A DNA stretch of 64,000 nt. Origin: JALHMQ01 sp037441125 (GTDB taxonomy: Bacteria; Pseudomonadota; Gammaproteobacteria; Burkholderiales; Burkholderiaceae_F). This document shows positions 26,620 to 35,708 of the stretch, piece after piece (the first letter of the stretch is position 1; each line of letters starts with the position of its first letter). Below the pieces are notes generated by a model. That model had not been told where the DNA came from, ran no database searches, and saw only the letters and a program-made list of their open reading frames with translations. Where the stretch lies: NCBI GenBank assembly GCA_037441125.1, contig JBBIST010000003.1, positions 26,574 through 90,573 on the forward strand. Reading direction: 5' to 3'. Made by a program: the position numbers and the translations under genes.

Positions 26620-28149
26620 TCAGCGCAGTCCGAGGCGCTGCATTCGGTATCGCAACTGCCTGAAGGTCAGACCGAGCAGTTGCGCGGCCGCCGTGCGGTT
26701 ATGCCCGGTGCGTGCCAGCGCGGCGCGAATCGCCTCGCGCTCGACGTCGTCCAGATAGGCGGTGAGGTCGGCCGGCACAGCGTCGCCGGCGCGCGGCCCC
26801 GGCAGCGCACCTGGCGGCGGCGACGCCGGCGTCGCTGCATGTGCGGCCGCGGTCGGCACCGCCTCTGCGCTCGCTTCGGCGGTAGCGCTGCGATCGGCCT
26901 GCGGTGCCGGCTCGGCCTCGAGCAGCAGATCGACCTCGGCCTGCGGCAGCATCAGGTCGATCGGCTCCAGCCATGACCCGGAAGCGAGAGCCACGGCGCG
27001 CTCGAGCACGTTCTCCAGTTCGCGCACGTTGCCAGGAAACGGGTGGCGTGCGAGCGCTTGCTCGGCGGCCGGTGACAGACGCGCCGGCTCGCCGCCGCTG
27101 CGCTCGGCGATTCGCGCCAGCAGGGCATCGGCGATCAACGGGATGTCCTCGGCGCGCTCGCGCAGGCTTGGCACCCGCAGCTCGATCACGTGCAGGCGAT
27201 AGAACAGATCCTGGCGGAAGCGACCGCTCGCCGCCAGTCTGGTCAGATCCTGGTGGGTCGCGCTCAGCAGCCGGACATCGACCGGTTCCTCGACGGTGGC
27301 GCCGACCTTGCGCACGCGTCGCTCCTGGATCGCACGCAGCAACTTGACCTGCATCGGCAGCGGCAGCTCGGCCACCTCGTCCAGGAACAAGGTGCCGCCG
27401 GCAGCGGCCTGGAAGAAGCCGTCGCGATCGCGCTCGGCGCCGGTGAAGGCCCCGCGCCGGTAGCCGAAGAACTCGGCCTCCATCAGCGTCTCGGCAATGG
27501 CGCCGCAATTGACGGCAACGAAGGGGGCGGCGTGGCGCGCCGAACACTCGTGAATCGCCCGCGCCACCAGCTCCTTGCCGCTGCCCGATTCGCCGCGGAT
27601 CGCCACCGGCGCCATACTGCGGCCCAGCCGCTCGATCATCGAGCGCAACTGCTGCATCTGCGACGACTCGCCGAGCAGCCTGGCCAGCGCCGGTGCGCGG
27701 CTGGCGTCGCTGTCGGCGCGGCCATGCCGCTCAGAGCCCAGTGCCGAGCGCACCAGCAGCCGCAACTGCTCGAGGTCGACCGGCTTGGTCAGATAGTCGA
27801 ACGCGCCAGCCTTCAGGGCCGCGACCGCGTTCTCGGCGCTGCCGTAGGCGGTGATCACGGCGATCGGCGGCGACTCGCGCCACTTGCCCTGCGCCACGTC
27901 GCGCACCAGGTCCAGCCCGGTGCCGTCCGGCAGACGCATGTCGGTCAGCACCAGCGCATAGCGATTGCGCTCGAGCAGCTGGCGCGCCGCGGCGACCGAC
28001 TCGGAGCCGTCGACGTCGAGCCCGAGCCGCACCAGCGTCAGTGCGAGCAGCTCGCGCAGGTCGGCCTCGTCGTCGACCACCAGCACCGCGGGCGTGCGCC
28101 GAGCGGCGTCGCCTGTGCCGTGGTTGGCGGCAGTTCCAGTGGCGCTCAT
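26620..28149 (-). CDS. pilR: Sigma-54-dependent response regulator PilR
   Basis: The 509-aa product has a receiver domain with phospho-acceptor Asp70, a central AAA+ domain with G-E-S-G-S-G-K-E (Walker A), G-A-F-T-G-A for sigma-54 contact and G-G-T-L-F-L-D-E, and a C-terminal Fis-type helix-turn-helix (R-T-A-A-A-Q-L-L-G-L). It would activate RpoN promoters such as that of the major pilin gene, which is not in this window. It overlaps pilS by 4 bp (ATGA). Identity as PilR rests on the adjoining PilS-like kinase and the pilBCD genes nearby. Confidence 0.88.
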   Translation of the reverse strand: MSATGTAANHGTGDAARRTPAVLVVDDEADLRELLALTLVRLGLDVDGSESVAAARQLLERNRYALVLTDMRLPDGTGLDLVRDVAQGKWRESPPIAVITAYGSAENAVAALKAGAFDYLTKPVDLEQLRLLVRSALGSERHGRADSDASRAPALARLLGESSQMQQLRSMIERLGRSMAPVAIRGESGSGKELVARAIHECSARHAAPFVAVNCGAIAETLMEAEFFGYRRGAFTGAERDRDGFFQAAAGGTLFLDEVAELPLPMQVKLLRAIQERRVRKVGATVEEPVDVRLLSATHQDLTRLAASGRFRQDLFYRLHVIELRVPSLRERAEDIPLIADALLARIAERSGGEPARLSPAAEQALARHPFPGNVRELENVLERAVALASGSWLEPIDLMLPQAEVDLLLEAEPAPQADRSATAEASAEAVPTAAAHAATPASPPPGALPGPRAGDAVPADLTAYLDDVEREAIRAALARTGHNRTAAAQLLGLTFRQLRYRMQRLGLR

Positions 28150-29840
28150 GGCAGCGGAATGGTATCGAGGAAGCCGATGTCCTCGGCGCCGCTCGTGGCA
28201 CGGCGGACGAACCGCAGCACGAAGCCTTCGCGCGTGCTGCCGTCGAGCTGGCGCCGCTCCGCGTAGGCGAGCTCGCAACGATTGGCGACGCAGAACTCGC
28301 GTGCGATATACAGGCCGAGGCCGGTGCCGCCACTGCGCGTCGTGTAGAAGGGTTCAAACAGGGTCGAGCGTGCATCGGTGGCGATTCCCGGCCCGTCGTC
28401 GAACACCCACAGGCGCACGCGACCGCCGTCGTCGACTGCACGCTCGGCGACGATGCTGACCGCGGCGCGCCGCCCGCTGGCGTAGCGCAAGGCGTTGTCG
28501 ACCAGGTTGAACAGCACCTGGCGCAGGTGCGACAACTCGAACTTGACGCGCAGGTCGGCTTCGGCTTCGACCACGATCCGGCCCGGGTGCAGCCCGCGGT
28601 CGTGTTCGAACTCGGCCAGCCACGCGCGCACGAAGGCGCCGAGTTCGATCTCGTCGCCGAGCGGCGACTCGCGCCGCGCCACGCGCAGGACGTCGTCGAC
28701 CAGGCGGCTCAGGCGCTGCGTGTTCTCGCCGACGATGCCGGCCAGTCGCTTCTGCAGCGGCTCGCGCGCGTCCTCGGCCAGCAACTGTCCGGCGTGGGCG
28801 ATCGCCGCCAGCGGATTGCGGATCTCGTGCGCGATCGATGCGGTCAGCCGGCCCATCGACGCCAGCTTGAGCTGCTGCGCCCGCTCCTCGACTTCGCGCA
28901 CGTCGTCGAGGAACACCACGAACTCGTCGCTCTCCTCGCCCGGCGGGCGGGCGAAGCGCGCGCGCAGCTGCAGGTCGGGCAGCGCATGCTGGCCGGGGAC
29001 GATCGGCTGCAGCACCGAGTTCGACCAGGAGCCAGCGGTGCGCTGCGCTTCGCGCCAGCGCAGGAAGGCCTGCGCCAGGGGACGCACGGCGTCGAAGTCG
29101 AGCAACTGCCGGCCGGTCAGTTGCGCGCTGGCGGGCAGGCCGAGCATGCGTCGCGCAGCGCGGTTGTTGGCGCGCACGCGCGTGTCGGCGTCGACCACGA
29201 GCACGCCTTGTTCCATCTGCGCGATCACGAGCCGATTGATCTCGAGCTGATTCTCGAGATCGCGCCCGCGCGCCGACGCCAGACGCTCCTGCACCGCCAG
29301 GCGCGCCGACAGCAAGCGCAGCAGGCCGGTGATCGCGAACAGCGCCGCCCCGTACAAGCCGGTCTGGAACAGGGTCGACTCGGTCGGCTGGCCGGCGAGC
29401 GAGCGCAGCACGCCGTCGGCGAGCAGGGCCAGCACAGCCAGCGCGCAGACGAAGAACGCGGCGTTGGTCGGCAGCAGCAGCGCGGCGCCCGCCAACGGCA
29501 GCAGGTACAGCACCATGACGCCGCCGCGCAAGCCGCCGCCGAGCACCACCAGCGCGCTGATGATCGCGAGATCGGTAGCCAGTTGCCCTGCCAACTGCGC
29601 GCCGAAGTTGCGGTGCAGATACAGCGCCGCCAGCGCCAGCAGACTGGCGGCGCCAAGGTAGACGATCGACAGCGGCAAAGCGGCGCCCAGTTCGGCGCCC
29701 AGACCGGGCGCGCCGCCGAGCGCGGTGACGATCAGCAACAGGCTGCTGGCGACCAAGACCCGCGCCAGGGCGTAGTACTGCAGCGTTCGCCACGGTGCGT
29801 CATGCGGCGAAGCGCTGGGCGCGGGGCCGGTGTCGCTCAT
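28146..29840 (-). CDS. pilS: Sensor histidine kinase PilS
   Basis: The 564-aa product has about six N-terminal membrane helices (residues 25-180), a PAS-like domain, then HisKA with S-I-A-H-E-I-R-N-P-L-A-A-I and a HATPase domain with N-A-L-R-Y, D-D-G-P-G-I and G-L-G-L-Y-I-A. The multi-helix membrane input domain is typical of PilS, which senses pilin levels in the inner membrane and signals to PilR. The start at 29840 (M-S-D-T-G) has only a weak ribosome-binding site. A PP0621 gene lies 28 bp upstream. Confidence 0.87.
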   Translation of the reverse strand: MSDTGPAPSASPHDAPWRTLQYYALARVLVASSLLLIVTALGGAPGLGAELGAALPLSIVYLGAASLLALAALYLHRNFGAQLAGQLATDLAIISALVVLGGGLRGGVMVLYLLPLAGAALLLPTNAAFFVCALAVLALLADGVLRSLAGQPTESTLFQTGLYGAALFAITGLLRLLSARLAVQERLASARGRDLENQLEINRLVIAQMEQGVLVVDADTRVRANNRAARRMLGLPASAQLTGRQLLDFDAVRPLAQAFLRWREAQRTAGSWSNSVLQPIVPGQHALPDLQLRARFARPPGEESDEFVVFLDDVREVEERAQQLKLASMGRLTASIAHEIRNPLAAIAHAGQLLAEDAREPLQKRLAGIVGENTQRLSRLVDDVLRVARRESPLGDEIELGAFVRAWLAEFEHDRGLHPGRIVVEAEADLRVKFELSHLRQVLFNLVDNALRYASGRRAAVSIVAERAVDDGGRVRLWVFDDGPGIATDARSTLFEPFYTTRSGGTGLGLYIAREFCVANRCELAYAERRQLDGSTREGFVLRFVRRATSGAEDIGFLDTIPLP

Positions 29841-29868
29841 GATCGCTGCCGGGTTGGCGTCGCCGATG

Positions 29869-30126
29869 TCAGCGCTGCCCTGGATCGTGCAGGGCTTGCC
29901 GCCGGTGCTCCTCGCAGCAGTACCAGCGCCTCGGCTCGGCACCCGGCGCCGGCAACGCTTCCGACTGCGGCAGGTTCAGGCGACAGACTTCGCAACTGAC
30001 CATGGGCTCGGGGCCGCGTACCGCCGGTCGTTCTCCGGCGCCGACGCGACCTTGCTGCGCACGCCACCAGCGCCAGCCGACGTAGACCGCAAGCAGCAGC
30101 AGAAAGAAAAAGAGGATCCGTCCCAT
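29869..30126 (-). CDS. PP0621-family small membrane protein with zinc-ribbon motif
   Basis: The 85-aa product has one N-terminal membrane helix (residues 4-20), a basic linker, and a C-terminal ribbon with C-E-V-C and Y-C-C-E-E-H, which could bind zinc. This layout matches the PP0621 family of unknown function. It is usually found beside pilS, as here (28 bp), suggesting a link with pilus regulation that has not been shown. Confidence 0.75.
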   Translation of the reverse strand: MGRILFFFLLLLAVYVGWRWWRAQQGRVGAGERPAVRGPEPMVSCEVCRLNLPQSEALPAPGAEPRRWYCCEEHRRQALHDPGQR

Positions 30127-30165
30127 GCCTTTACGCGCTCCTGCCGCACCCCGGCGCCTGCGTAT

Positions 30166-31008
30166 TCACCCGCGACCGAACACCACCTCGAGCGCGAAGC
30201 GGCTGCCGACGTAGGCGAGCAGCAGCATCGCGAACCCGGCCAGTGTCCAGCGCAGCGCCACGCGGCCGCGCCAACCGAACACCAGCCGGCCGGCGAGCAG
30301 TCCGCCGAAGATCAGCCAGGCGGCGAGCGCGAAAACCGTCTTGTGCTCGAAGCGCAGCGCGCGGCCGAACAGATAGTCGGAGAACAGCAGGCCGGAGGCC
30401 ACGGTCACGGTCAGCAGCGCAAAGCCGGCGCCGATCAGCCGGAACAGCAGCCGCTCCATCGCCAGCAGCGGCGGGATCTGGCGAAACAGCCGGCTCGGCT
30501 CGCCGCGCTCGCCGCCGACGCCGCGATGCAGTTGTCGGTCCAACGCCGCCATCAGCGTCGCATGAAGTGCGGCGATGGTGAGCAGGCTGTAGGCGAGGAT
30601 TGCCGCCAGCAGGTGCAGCTCGAAGCCGAGGGTGCGGTCGGTGGCCACCACGGTGCCGGGAAACGGCAGCGGCAGAAGGACTGCGACCGCCGCCGCCGGC
30701 AGAACCAGCGGCAGCAGGCCGCGCAGCGGCACGAAGAAACCCTCGAACCAAAGGATCAGGACCGTCAACCACAGCGTCGCCGAAAGCGCGAGCGCGAAGC
30801 CGAAGCGAAACACATCGCCGCCCAGGGCGCCCGTCAGGACCAGCGCGCCGTGGCCAAGCGCCACCGCCGGCAGCCCCCAGCGCTGCAGGCCGGCGCCGCC
30901 GCGACCGTCGCTGTCCGTGGCGAGTGACGCCCAGACCCGCTGTGCCAGCAGCAGATACAGGGCTGCGATCAGGAGATGGGCGACGACGTAAAATGCGAAG
31001 CCTTGCAT
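30166..31008 (-). CDS. YpjD/CcsA-like cytochrome c assembly membrane protein
   Basis: The 280-aa product has about eight membrane helices and conserved His residues in H-L-L-A-A-I-L-A-Y and F-E-H-K-T-V-F-A-L-A-A-W, the pattern of the CcsA/HemX family. It is next to and divergent from ffh, the same place as ypjD in enterobacteria. Function in proteobacteria is not settled; heme handling is plausible. The start at 31008 (M-Q-G-F) is preferred over an upstream in-frame ATG that would run into the ffh promoter; TATATA lies about 10 bp upstream. Confidence 0.78.
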   Translation of the reverse strand: MQGFAFYVVAHLLIAALYLLLAQRVWASLATDSDGRGGAGLQRWGLPAVALGHGALVLTGALGGDVFRFGFALALSATLWLTVLILWFEGFFVPLRGLLPLVLPAAAVAVLLPLPFPGTVVATDRTLGFELHLLAAILAYSLLTIAALHATLMAALDRQLHRGVGGERGEPSRLFRQIPPLLAMERLLFRLIGAGFALLTVTVASGLLFSDYLFGRALRFEHKTVFALAAWLIFGGLLAGRLVFGWRGRVALRWTLAGFAMLLLAYVGSRFALEVVFGRG

Positions 31009-31096
31009 AGGCGCACGTATATAGCACGCAGCGAGCGCCGTCGCTGCCGCCACACGCACGCCGGCTCGCTTCCTTCTTCGCGCCTCCCGGATCCGC

Positions 31097-32479
31097 ATGC
31101 TCGATCAGTTGACCGACAGACTTGCGCGCGTCGTCAAGCAGATGCGCGGTCAGGCGCGACTGACCGAGTCGAACATGCAGGAGATGCTGCGCGAAGTGCG
31201 CCTGGCCCTGCTCGAGGCCGACGTTGCGCTGCCGGTAGTGCGCGAGTTCATCACCGCGGTCAAGGAAAAGGCGCTCGGCGCCGATGTGATGGGCAGCCTG
31301 ACGCCCGGGCAGGCGCTGGTCGGCATCGTCCACAAGGAACTGGCGCGCCTGATGGGCAGCGAGTTGCCGGCGGCCGAGCGCGAATTGAGTCTGGCCACAC
31401 AGCCGCCGGCGGTGATCCTGCTCGCCGGCCTGCAGGGCGCGGGCAAGACCACCACCGCCGCCAAGCTCGCCAAGTGGCTGATCGACGAACGGCGCAAGAA
31501 GGTGCTCGCGGTCTCGACCGACGTCTATCGCCCGGCGGCGATCGAGCAGCTGAAGACGGTCGCCACCCAGGCCGGTGCCACCGTCTGCGGCAGCGTGCCG
31601 GGCGAGCAGCCGGTCCAGATCGCCCTGCGCGCGCTCGATCAGGCACGTCGGCAACTGTTCGACGTGGTGATCGTCGACACCGCCGGCCGGCTGGCGATCG
31701 ACGAAGCGATGATGCAGGAAGTCGCGGCGCTGCACGACGCGCTCGCGCCGGTCGAGACTCTGTTCGTGGTCGACGCCATGCTCGGCCAGGACGCGGTCAA
31801 CACTGCGCGCGCCTTCGCCGAGCGCCTGCCGCTGACCGGCGTGATCCTGACCAAGCTCGACGGCGATGCGCGCGGCGGCGCGGCGCTGTCGGTGCGCCAC
31901 ATCACCGGCCGGCCGATCAAGTTCGTCGGCGTGGCCGAGAAGCTCGCCGGTCTCGAGCGCTTCGATGCCGAGCGCATGGCCGGGCGCGTGCTCGGCATGG
32001 GCGACATCGTGTCGCTGGTCGAGGACGTGCAGAAGTCGATCGACGTCAAGCAGGCCGAGCAGTTCGCGCGCAAGATGCAATCGGGCGATCGCTTCGACCT
32101 CAATGACTTTCGCCAGCAGATCGGACAGATGCGCAAGATGGGCAGTCTCTCGGGCATGCTGGAGAAGCTGCCGACCCAGTTCGCGCAGGCGGCGGCGCAG
32201 GTCAACGACAAGGATGCCGAACGCCAGATCCGCCGGCTGGAAGGGATCATCAACGCCATGACGCCGCAGGAGCGCGCCCGGCCGGAACTGATCAAGGCGT
32301 CGCGCAAGCGCCGGATCGCCGGCGGCAGCGGCGTGCCGGTGCAGGAGGTCAACCGCCTGCTCGCGCAGTTCGAGCAGATGCAGGCGATGATGAAGCAGAT
32401 GAAAAAGGGCGGTCTGGCGAAGATGATGCGCGGCTTGGGCGGGCTGCGCGGGGCGGCGCCGGGGCTGCCGCGCCGCTAG
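31097..32479 (+). CDS. ffh: Signal recognition particle GTPase Ffh
   Basis: The 460-aa product has the N domain, the G domain with G-L-Q-G-A-G-K-T-T-T, D-T-A-G-R and T-K-L-D-G, and a Met-rich M domain with M-x-x-M-x-K repeats near the C-terminus (Q-M-Q-A-M-M-K-Q-M-K-K-G). It binds 4.5S RNA and signal sequences and delivers ribosomes to FtsY. No 4.5S RNA gene is seen here. It is divergent from the ypjD-like gene and converges on a lytic transglycosylase gene. Confidence 0.96.
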   Translation: MLDQLTDRLARVVKQMRGQARLTESNMQEMLREVRLALLEADVALPVVREFITAVKEKALGADVMGSLTPGQALVGIVHKELARLMGSELPAAERELSLATQPPAVILLAGLQGAGKTTTAAKLAKWLIDERRKKVLAVSTDVYRPAAIEQLKTVATQAGATVCGSVPGEQPVQIALRALDQARRQLFDVVIVDTAGRLAIDEAMMQEVAALHDALAPVETLFVVDAMLGQDAVNTARAFAERLPLTGVILTKLDGDARGGAALSVRHITGRPIKFVGVAEKLAGLERFDAERMAGRVLGMGDIVSLVEDVQKSIDVKQAEQFARKMQSGDRFDLNDFRQQIGQMRKMGSLSGMLEKLPTQFAQAAAQVNDKDAERQIRRLEGIINAMTPQERARPELIKASRKRRIAGGSGVPVQEVNRLLAQFEQMQAMMKQMKKGGLAKMMRGLGGLRGAAPGLPRR

Positions 32480-32498
32480 GGATGAGGCGCCGGCGGGC

Positions 32499-33134
32499 TT
32501 AGGCGCGCGGCGCCGGTTCGTAGCGCCAGCGACCGTTCCACGCCGCGTACACGGCGTTCGGATACTCGGCGCGGCCGCGACTGCCGTTGTAGCGGCCGAG
32601 CGCAAGAAACAGGTCACCGCGCTCGAGGTCGATGTAGTGGCGCAGGATCACGCAGCCGTAGCGCAGGTTGCTGCGCATCTCGAACAGGCGGCGCGGGTTG
32701 CCGTCGCCGATCACGCGAGTCCAAAACGGCATCACCTGCATGTAGCCGCGCGCACCGGCGCTGGAGATTGCGTAGCGGCGGAAGTTGCTCTCGACCTGGA
32801 TCAGTCCCAGAACCATCTGCCGCTCCAGTCCGGCGCGGATGCACTCGTAGTCGAGCGTGCGCAGGAACTCGACGCGCGTGCGGTCGTCGCTCTTGCGCGT
32901 TCGCAGCCGCGCCGACATCTCGCTCAACCAGTGAACGAACGCCAGGTGCTCCTGCGCGTCGTCGAAGCTGCGCACCGGCGGTCGGGCATCGGCGATCTGC
33001 GCCGCCAGCGCCGTTCGCACCGCATCGGCCAGCGGTTCGTAGCGCTGGCCGCCGGCCAAGGCCGAGCGCGGCAGCGCCAGCCAGGGCAGGGCGGCGAGCG
33101 ACGCCGCCAGGAGCGCGCGCCGATCGCCATCCAT
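32499..33134 (-). CDS. Secreted lytic transglycosylase, SLT domain
   Basis: The 211-aa product has an N-terminal export signal with an Arg pair and hydrophobic core (residues 5-28). The SLT domain has I-Q-V-E-S-N-F-R-R (catalytic Glu), G-A-R-G-Y-M-Q-V-M-P-F and, near the end, A-L-G-R-Y-N-G-S-R-G. The region before it is helical. It cleaves peptidoglycan in the periplasm. It sits 13 bp after the proS stop, likely co-transcribed, and converges on ffh with 19 bp between the ends. Confidence 0.85.
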   Translation of the reverse strand: MDGDRRALLAASLAALPWLALPRSALAGGQRYEPLADAVRTALAAQIADARPPVRSFDDAQEHLAFVHWLSEMSARLRTRKSDDRTRVEFLRTLDYECIRAGLERQMVLGLIQVESNFRRYAISSAGARGYMQVMPFWTRVIGDGNPRRLFEMRSNLRYGCVILRHYIDLERGDLFLALGRYNGSRGRAEYPNAVYAAWNGRWRYEPAPRA

Positions 33135-33147
33135 CGCCCGGCCTCGC

Positions 33148-34884
33148 CTAGCGGCCGGTCTGGCCGCGCAGCGTGGCCAGCGCCTGCGCCAGCGGCACCA
33201 TCAGCGGCTGCAACTGCCGGCGCGCCACGTACTCGACCTCGCCCGTCTTCAAACCGCGCTCGCCGATCGTGAACCGGTGCGGGACGCCGATAAGTTCCCA
33301 GTCGGCGAACATCGCCCCGGGACGCTCGCCGCGGTCGTCGAGGATGACGTCGACCCCGGCCGCGCTCAGTTCCTCGTACAGCGCATCGGCGGCCTGCCTG
33401 ACTGCCTCCGACTGCCGGTAGTTGATCGGGCAGACGGCGACCGTGAACGGCGCGATCGCCTGCGGCCAGATGATTCCCTTGTCGTCGTGGTTCTGCTCGA
33501 TCGCGGCGCCGAGCAGGCGCGTGATGCCGATGCCGTAGCAGCCCAGCACCATCGGCCGCAGTTGTCCCTTTTCGTCCGTGTACGAGAGATTCATCGACTC
33601 GGCATAGGGCAGCCCGGCGAACACGTGGCCGACCTCGATGCCGCGCTGGATCGCCAGCACGCCCCGGCCGTCGGGCGAGGGGTCGCCAGCAACCGCGTTG
33701 CGGATGTCGGCGACGATCGGCTCGGGCAGATCGCGCCCCCAGTTGACGCCGGTCAGGTGGTAGCCCTCCTCGTTGGCGCCGCAGACGAAGTCGCTCATGT
33801 GCGCGACCGTGCGGTCGGCGACCACCGTGACCGGAGCGCGCGTGCCGATCGGCCCCAGGTAGCCGGGCCGGCAGCCGAAGACGGCGCGGATCTCGGCCTC
33901 GGTAGCGAAGCGGAAGCCTTCGTTCAGGCCCGGCACCTTGCTCGCTTTCACCTCGTTCAATTCGTGATCGCCGCGCAGCAGCAGCAACCAAAGGTCGGCC
34001 GACTGCGGCCCGGTCGGGTCGCGCCGGTCGACCGCGAGCACGATCGACTTCACGGTGCGCGCCAGCGGCAGTTCGAGCAGCGCCGCCACGTCCTCGCACT
34101 TCTCTTTGCCCGGAGTCGGCGTCCGCGCCAGCGACTGCGACGGCGGCGCGCGGCGTGCGATCAGCGGCAGCGCCTCGGCCAGCTCGAGGTTGGCGGCGTA
34201 GTCCGAGGTCGTGCAGTAGGCGATCACGTCCTCGCCGGTGTCGGCGATCACCTGAAACTCATGGCTCGCGTGGCCGCCGATGTTGCCGGTGTCGGCTGCG
34301 ACGGCGCGAAAGCGCAGGCCCATGCGCGTGAAGATGCGCTCGTAGGCCTCGAACATCAGGCGGTAGCTCTTCATGCCGCCCGCCTCGTCGCGATCGAAGG
34401 AGTAGGCGTCCTTCATCGTGAACTCGCGCGCCCGCATCACGCCGAAGCGCGGCCGGCGCTCGTCGCGGAACTTGGTCTGGATGTGGAAGAAGTTCACCGG
34501 CAGCTGCTTGTAGCTGCGCAGCGCCTCGCGCGCGATGTCGGCGATGACCTCCTCCGAGGTCGGCTGGATGATGAAGTCGCGCTCGTGCCGGTCCTTCACG
34601 CGCATCAGCTCCGGCCCCATCTTGTACCAGCGGCCGGACTCCATCCACAGCTCGGCCGGCTGCACCACCGGCATCAGCAACTCGACCGCGCCCGCGCGCA
34701 CGAGCTCCTCGCGCACGATCTGCTCGATCTTGCGGATCGAGCGCAGGCCGATCGGCAGGTAGCTGTAGATGCCGGCGGCGACCTTCTTGATCATGCCGGC
34801 GCGCAGCATCAGCCGGTGGCTGACGACTTCGGCGTCGGCCGGCGCTTCCTTCAGCGTCGAGAGAAAGAAACCGGAGGCCCGCAT
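33148..34884 (-). CDS. proS: Prolyl-tRNA synthetase, bacterial type with editing domain
   Basis: The 578-aa product is the long bacterial ProRS: M-R-A-S-G-F-F-L-S-T-L-K-E start, class II motifs with R-D-E-R-R-P-R-F-G-V-M-R-A-R-E-F and T-S-E-E, a central INS editing domain related to YbaK (about 225-390), and an anticodon-binding domain. It charges tRNA-Pro; tRNA-Pro(CGG) is at 39994-40070 and a stand-alone YbaK-like deacylase at 8964-9458. The ATG at 34884 is chosen because the family begins there; a GTG 24 bp upstream is in frame. Confidence 0.95.
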   Translation of the reverse strand: MRASGFFLSTLKEAPADAEVVSHRLMLRAGMIKKVAAGIYSYLPIGLRSIRKIEQIVREELVRAGAVELLMPVVQPAELWMESGRWYKMGPELMRVKDRHERDFIIQPTSEEVIADIAREALRSYKQLPVNFFHIQTKFRDERRPRFGVMRAREFTMKDAYSFDRDEAGGMKSYRLMFEAYERIFTRMGLRFRAVAADTGNIGGHASHEFQVIADTGEDVIAYCTTSDYAANLELAEALPLIARRAPPSQSLARTPTPGKEKCEDVAALLELPLARTVKSIVLAVDRRDPTGPQSADLWLLLLRGDHELNEVKASKVPGLNEGFRFATEAEIRAVFGCRPGYLGPIGTRAPVTVVADRTVAHMSDFVCGANEEGYHLTGVNWGRDLPEPIVADIRNAVAGDPSPDGRGVLAIQRGIEVGHVFAGLPYAESMNLSYTDEKGQLRPMVLGCYGIGITRLLGAAIEQNHDDKGIIWPQAIAPFTVAVCPINYRQSEAVRQAADALYEELSAAGVDVILDDRGERPGAMFADWELIGVPHRFTIGERGLKTGEVEYVARRQLQPLMVPLAQALATLRGQTGR

Positions 34885-34979
34885 CGCACTGGGGTTCCGG
34901 CGCGCCACCGTCGCGCGCGTGCCTGCGTGACGAGCCGGTCATATAATCGGCCGCAGATGATAAGGCTTCAGGTGGTGGC

Positions 34980-35534
34980 ATGCTGGACAAGGACGGTTTC
35001 CGCCCGAATGTCGGCATCATCCTGCTCAATCACCGCGACGAGGTCTTCTGGGGCAAGCGGGTCAGGCAGCACTCCTGGCAGTTCCCGCAGGGCGGAATCA
35101 AGCCCGGCGAATCGCCCGAGCAGGCGATGTTCCGCGAGCTGTACGAGGAGGTTGGCCTCAAGCCCGAGCACGTGAAGATCGTCGGCCGCACGCGCGAGTG
35201 GCTGCGCTACGAGGTGCCGGAGCAGTGGATGCGGCGCGAGCTGCGCGGCAGCTATCGCGGCCAGAAGCAGATCTGGTACCTGTTGCGACTGACCGGGCGC
35301 GACACTGACGTCTGCCTGCGCCGCACGGAAAAGCCTGAATTCGACGCTTGGCGCTGGCACGCCTACTGGATTCCGCTCGACGCGGTGATCGAGTTCAAGC
35401 GCGAGGTCTATCAGCAGGCACTGCACGAACTGTCGCGCTATCTCGTGCACGGTGCGCGCCGCGCGGCGCCGCCGGCCGCCGACGTCGTGTCGTCGCCGCA
35501 GGAGCGATCGGCGCCGGCCGACGGCATCGGCTAG
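34980..35534 (+). CDS. rppH: RNA pyrophosphohydrolase RppH (Nudix)
   Basis: The 184-aa product starts M-L-D-K-D-G-F-R-P-N-V-G-I-I and has the Nudix box from Gly39 to Leu60 (G-x5-E-x7-R-E-L-x-E-E-V-G-L). This matches RppH/NudH, which removes pyrophosphate from mRNA 5' ends to start decay. Its C-terminal tail is Ala/Pro-rich. It is divergent from proS; AGGTGG 4-5 bp before the ATG may serve as ribosome-binding site. It converges on proB over a hairpin-rich gap. Confidence 0.94.
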   Translation: MLDKDGFRPNVGIILLNHRDEVFWGKRVRQHSWQFPQGGIKPGESPEQAMFRELYEEVGLKPEHVKIVGRTREWLRYEVPEQWMRRELRGSYRGQKQIWYLLRLTGRDTDVCLRRTEKPEFDAWRWHAYWIPLDAVIEFKREVYQQALHELSRYLVHGARRAAPPAADVVSSPQERSAPADGIG

Positions 35535-35552
35535 GGGGCGCGAACCTCGCCT

Positions 35553-35708
35553 CGACACAATTTGGTGCTGAGCTTTCAGCTCGGCACGACGGCAGGCCGC
35601 TGCGCGGCAGTTGTGTCTGCGGCCGGCGGCTGCGCCGCCTTAACCTGCCTGCGGCAGGTTAGCCTGCGACGCAACCTGGTGCTGAGCCTTCAGCTCAGCA
35701 CCAGGTTG
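35553..35708. repeat. Chain of five hairpins with a duplicated 35-bp unit between rppH and proB
   Basis: Five inverted repeats stand in series: one inside 35566-35587, GCCGC-TGC-GCGGC (35596-35608), GGCGGC-TGC-GCCGCC (35625-35639), AACCTGCC-TGC-GGCAGGTT (35642-35660) and a 15-bp stem at 35672-35708. The first and last belong to a direct repeat: 35553-35587 and 35667-35701 match at 30 of 35 positions, and all five differences are transitions. Three hairpins share the same TGC loop. The chain looks like a REP/BIME-type mosaic that also serves both convergent genes as terminator. Confidence 0.7.
35672..35708 (-). terminator. Long hairpin at the proB 3' end
   Basis: A perfect 15-bp stem (CAACCTGGTGCTGAG with its complement, 7-nt loop 35687-35693) covers the last codons and stop of proB (stop at 35690-35692). 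No U-run follows on either strand, so it may act as an RNA 3'-end stabiliser or factor-dependent terminator rather than a classical intrinsic one. Confidence 0.5.
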
